Of a DNA stretch of 64,000 nucleotides, positions 61,521 to 64,000 are shown one piece after another. The notes below the pieces were generated by a model. The model saw only the letters and a program-made list of their open reading frames with translations. It was not told the origin of the DNA and did no database searches. The first letter of the stretch is position 1. Each line of letters starts with the position of its first letter. The stretch covers positions 118,502 through 182,501 of the forward strand of contig NW_006920423.1 of assembly GCF_000344685.1 (NCBI RefSeq), read 5' to 3'. Origin of the DNA: Gloeophyllum trabeum ATCC 11539 (lineage: Eukaryota; Basidiomycota; Agaricomycetes; Gloeophyllales; Gloeophyllaceae). The translations under genes and the position numbers were made by a program.

Positions 61521-62492
61521 CCAGGTGCCACGCATGAAGGTGGGTTCGCATCAGTTCTCGCAGCAACGTCTCTTGATGCCTCTGTCTGTAGCCCGCGTCC
61601 TCTCCACGTTGGCGGTGGGCTGCTCGAGACGGCGAGAAATGGGCAGCGTGGATTATTAGACCATTAGGCCCCGCCGTTTGATTTAGAGCCGCGCTCCGTA
61701 CCAGACAGAATGTAACAAAAATGTACGATACCTATAGATGTGAGACGGGGCCAGTCATTCCCCATGGCTATCTACGACGAAACAGGTCGCAGGTAAAACC
61801 GAGGGGATATTTGCAAGGCGCTCGAGCCTCGCACCTATAATCCTCTGATTGGGCGACGAATGTACTTGCTCCTCCAGGGATAGTGGTCACTAGCAAACTC
61901 CGGCTATTCGACCCCGCAGTGTAGATCGCGAGCCAGTCTGGCGCAGAAACAATGGAGAGACGACGGCGGACCGGTTCCCTAAAGCTCGACCGGCTCACGA
62001 TGTTCCGTCAGCTCTCCAGCCAACGGGAGACCGACGAGTGAGTGCATGGACGAAACAAAACCAATAGACTAACATACCCACTTGGTCGACGCGGCCTGGA
62101 GAGCAGGGTGCACCGTTATGCGAACGGAGCATTCGTGATCCGTTGCATTTGCATGGCACCATGGGCATGACTTCCTCCAAGACACCCGTGGGCGGGATGC
62201 AACCCGCCCGCAACGAAGACACAACAGAATGAAGGCGCTTAGAGGTCCACCAGCACCTTCACGACGTTACGCAGCTATACAATACACGATAGCAGAACGC
62301 GAGTTGCAAGTGACACGCAACCTACACAGTCAACAAGAAGCCTACGCCTACCAGCAACGCCAAACAAGCCAGTCCAAATCATATCTTCGGCATGAACCAA
62401 TGCGACAGTGCAACTGGCTTCCGCCGCTCCAGCTTTGCAGTCATTTCGCCCTCCGCGCGCTACGGCAAATAGGCATCTATCAGCCTTACCAT
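61521..62492. other. Intergenic
   Basis: No confident gene. Short open frames on both strands lack domains. Confidence 0.4.
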
Positions 62493-64000
62493 TCATGACC
62501 AGCCCGAGGTTAAGAACACGAGACGCACCGTCCACCGCCGCGTCTCGGTGAGCACCAGGTTGATGTTCGTAATATCCATGAGATCCTCGACACTGTCCCT
62601 GGTGATATTCACGCGCCCCACGCCCGTCTTCCCAGGCACGTGTCTGTCGGTGCCCATATCGACGAGCACGCGGAGCGACGCGCACTTCGCCATACAATCG
62701 ATAAACTCATCCTGGAGCACCCACCCATGCTCATCAGCCCCCGCTCAACTAAACAAACGAAAGAAACGAGAACACATACAATATCCTTCCCCGGCACGCC
62801 CACGCCGAGCCGCTCGAGCTCCTCGCAGCGCTCGCACACGCGGCGGAGCGCATCCGGGCCGAGGCGGCACCCGACGAAGAACAAGCTGCGCAGCGTGCCC
62901 GCGTGCGCGTCAAGCAGCGCCTGCACGAAGCCGTCCGCGACCGCGAGGCGCTCCGAGAGGCGCAGCGTCACGCTCGCCAACGGGCAGGACCACTCGGCGG
63001 TCTTTTGGAAGAGCGGCGTCCAGACGGGCGGCGCGTGCGGAGGCGCCATGGAGCAGTGCGTGTCGAGCGCGAGGTGCTTGAGGTGCCGGAGGGGGGTGAG
63101 AGTTGGGGGGAGCGGGCGGGGATTTTCCTGGGTGTATAAGGGGACGTTAGTGAGAGGATAAGAGAGGGAGGGGAGGGACGCACCCAGGAAGTCATGGAGA
63201 GACTTTCCAGGTTCGGGGTGAAGAGCGATGCGAGCTTAAGGACAGTTACGTGGTCGGCCCTCGGGCAGCCCACGACGTGCAGGCCGGTGAGGTGCGGGCA
63301 ATGCGAGAGCACGTGGCGTAGGACCAGCTCGTTCAAGTCGCTCGCCATCTAGGCACACGGTTCATCACGCATTCCGGAGACAGCATGACAACTCACGTAT
63401 AGCGTCAAGCTCGTCAGGCTCGCCGAAAGCGACCTCGTCCATGTTGGCAGCAGATCCACCAAGTTCCACGACGCATGGTCCAGGACTAAGCTGCTCAGGC
63501 CCTTCAAACCAATAAGCTTCGCAGACTGGTCAGACGTGAGGTTCGCGTATACGCGCAGGTCACGCAGGCGTTCCTTGCCTTGCAATGCCGGGAGGAACGG
63601 GGGAAGTGCGTCGACGACGGTCAGGGTGAAGGATGTCAGATTACTGGCGAGCTTGATGACGTTCGTGCAATCACGAACAAATTCTGGGTGGGGGTGAGAG
63701 TGAATGAGAGGGACTGTGCGGATGTCTGGGTCGGACTGTCAGTGGGTCCGAGCGGGGAGAAGGGACAGGGAGACCTACCAATCTGCCTGACATGAACAGC
63801 AAAGTCTGGATGGGCCATTACAGCAGCGAACGGTGATTTGACCTGGAGTAGCTTGTTAGTGCGGTCCTGATATTTAGATGCCGATCTATCAAGCACCTGA
63901 GGGTATTTCTTGGAGTGACTGAGACGGAATCCCAGCGTATGATACAGCCTTGGGATGACCCCTGCAAAGAAGGACCTGCTCACGAGCGAGACAGAGACGA
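62493..64000 (-). CDS. F-box/LRR-like protein, 5' end outside window
   Basis: Leucine-rich repeat-like protein of the basidiomycete F-box group. Visible exons on the minus strand: 64000-63779 (open at the window edge), 63683-63397, 63348-63184, 63127-62780 and 62711-62493; phases agree and introns are 48-95 nt. The first visible part reads VSLVSRSFFAGVIPRLYHTL, the usual stretch after an F-box. Repeated leucine-rich strands follow (NLTSFTLTV, LSSLVLDHASW, CPHLTGLHVVGCP, PNLESLSMTSW, LRSLFFVGCRLGPDALR), ending in a tail with WTVRLVFLTSGWS. The F-box itself would lie beyond 64000, so the class is inferred. No frameshift is seen, in contrast to the other two F-box genes here. Confidence 0.85.

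Overview
The window is nuclear DNA from a basidiomycete fungus, most likely an Agaricomycete (mushroom or polypore type). The reasons are many 41-80 nt GT-AG introns that break up short exons, GC-rich coding exons, and fungal families such as Lunapark, Ldb17/SPIN90, DUF6699, F-box/LRR-like proteins and an HMG-box regulator with the agaricomycete layout. No rRNA, CRISPR array or bacterial-style operon is present. All gene models were spliced by hand, checking that exon lengths and codon phases agree. Names rest on motif recognition, not on database searches. || Layout. 1-3.8 kb: no confident gene. 3.8-5.5 kb: HMG-box transcription factor (-). 5.5-11.9 kb: desert. 11.9-13.3 kb: frameshifted F-box/LRR-like pseudogene (+). 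14.7-15.8 kb: proline-rich DUF6699 protein (+). 16.8-18.4 kb: F-box/LRR-like gene with one base missing inside the F-box (+). 18.6-20.5 kb: eight-span membrane protein (-). 21.0-22.3 kb: Lunapark ER-junction protein (-), with a 437-bp MITE about 100 bp upstream of its start codon. 25.9-27.7 kb and 34.4-36.1 kb: two paralogous three-repeat Myb factors in divergent orientation, about 6.6 kb apart, with a second copy of the same MITE between them. 36.5-36.9 kb: minisatellite of about 44-bp units. 38.5-40.9 kb: tandem alpha/beta hydrolases (-). 41.3-43.9 kb: a 2.6-kb transposon relic with 295-bp terminal inverted repeats and a broken transposase start. 44.1-44.4 kb: an unrelated MITE. 44.6-45.5 kb: short-chain dehydrogenase (-). 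47.1-47.6 kb: remnant of a HeLo-like/NLR-type N-terminal domain. 48.1-49.2 kb: uncharacterised protein (-), with a divergent small gene at 49.4-49.7 kb. 50.5-52.8 kb: Ldb17/SPIN90-type actin regulator (-). 53.3-55.7 kb: CaMK-type kinase (-). 56.6-61.5 kb: several uncharacterised genes. 62.5-64 kb: F-box/LRR-like protein (-), whose 5' end lies outside the window. || Together the set looks like an ordinary euchromatic block. Housekeeping genes (Lunapark, Ldb17, CaMK, Myb, HMG) alternate with fast-evolving F-box/LRR, NLR-like and transposon debris. The most unusual items are the divergent Myb pair with a MITE between them, the 2.6-kb inverted-repeat element, the F-box gene interrupted by a single base, a GC-AG intron in the Ldb17 gene, and very short introns (29 and 37 nt). 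I found no clear evidence for an entirely new multi-gene system.
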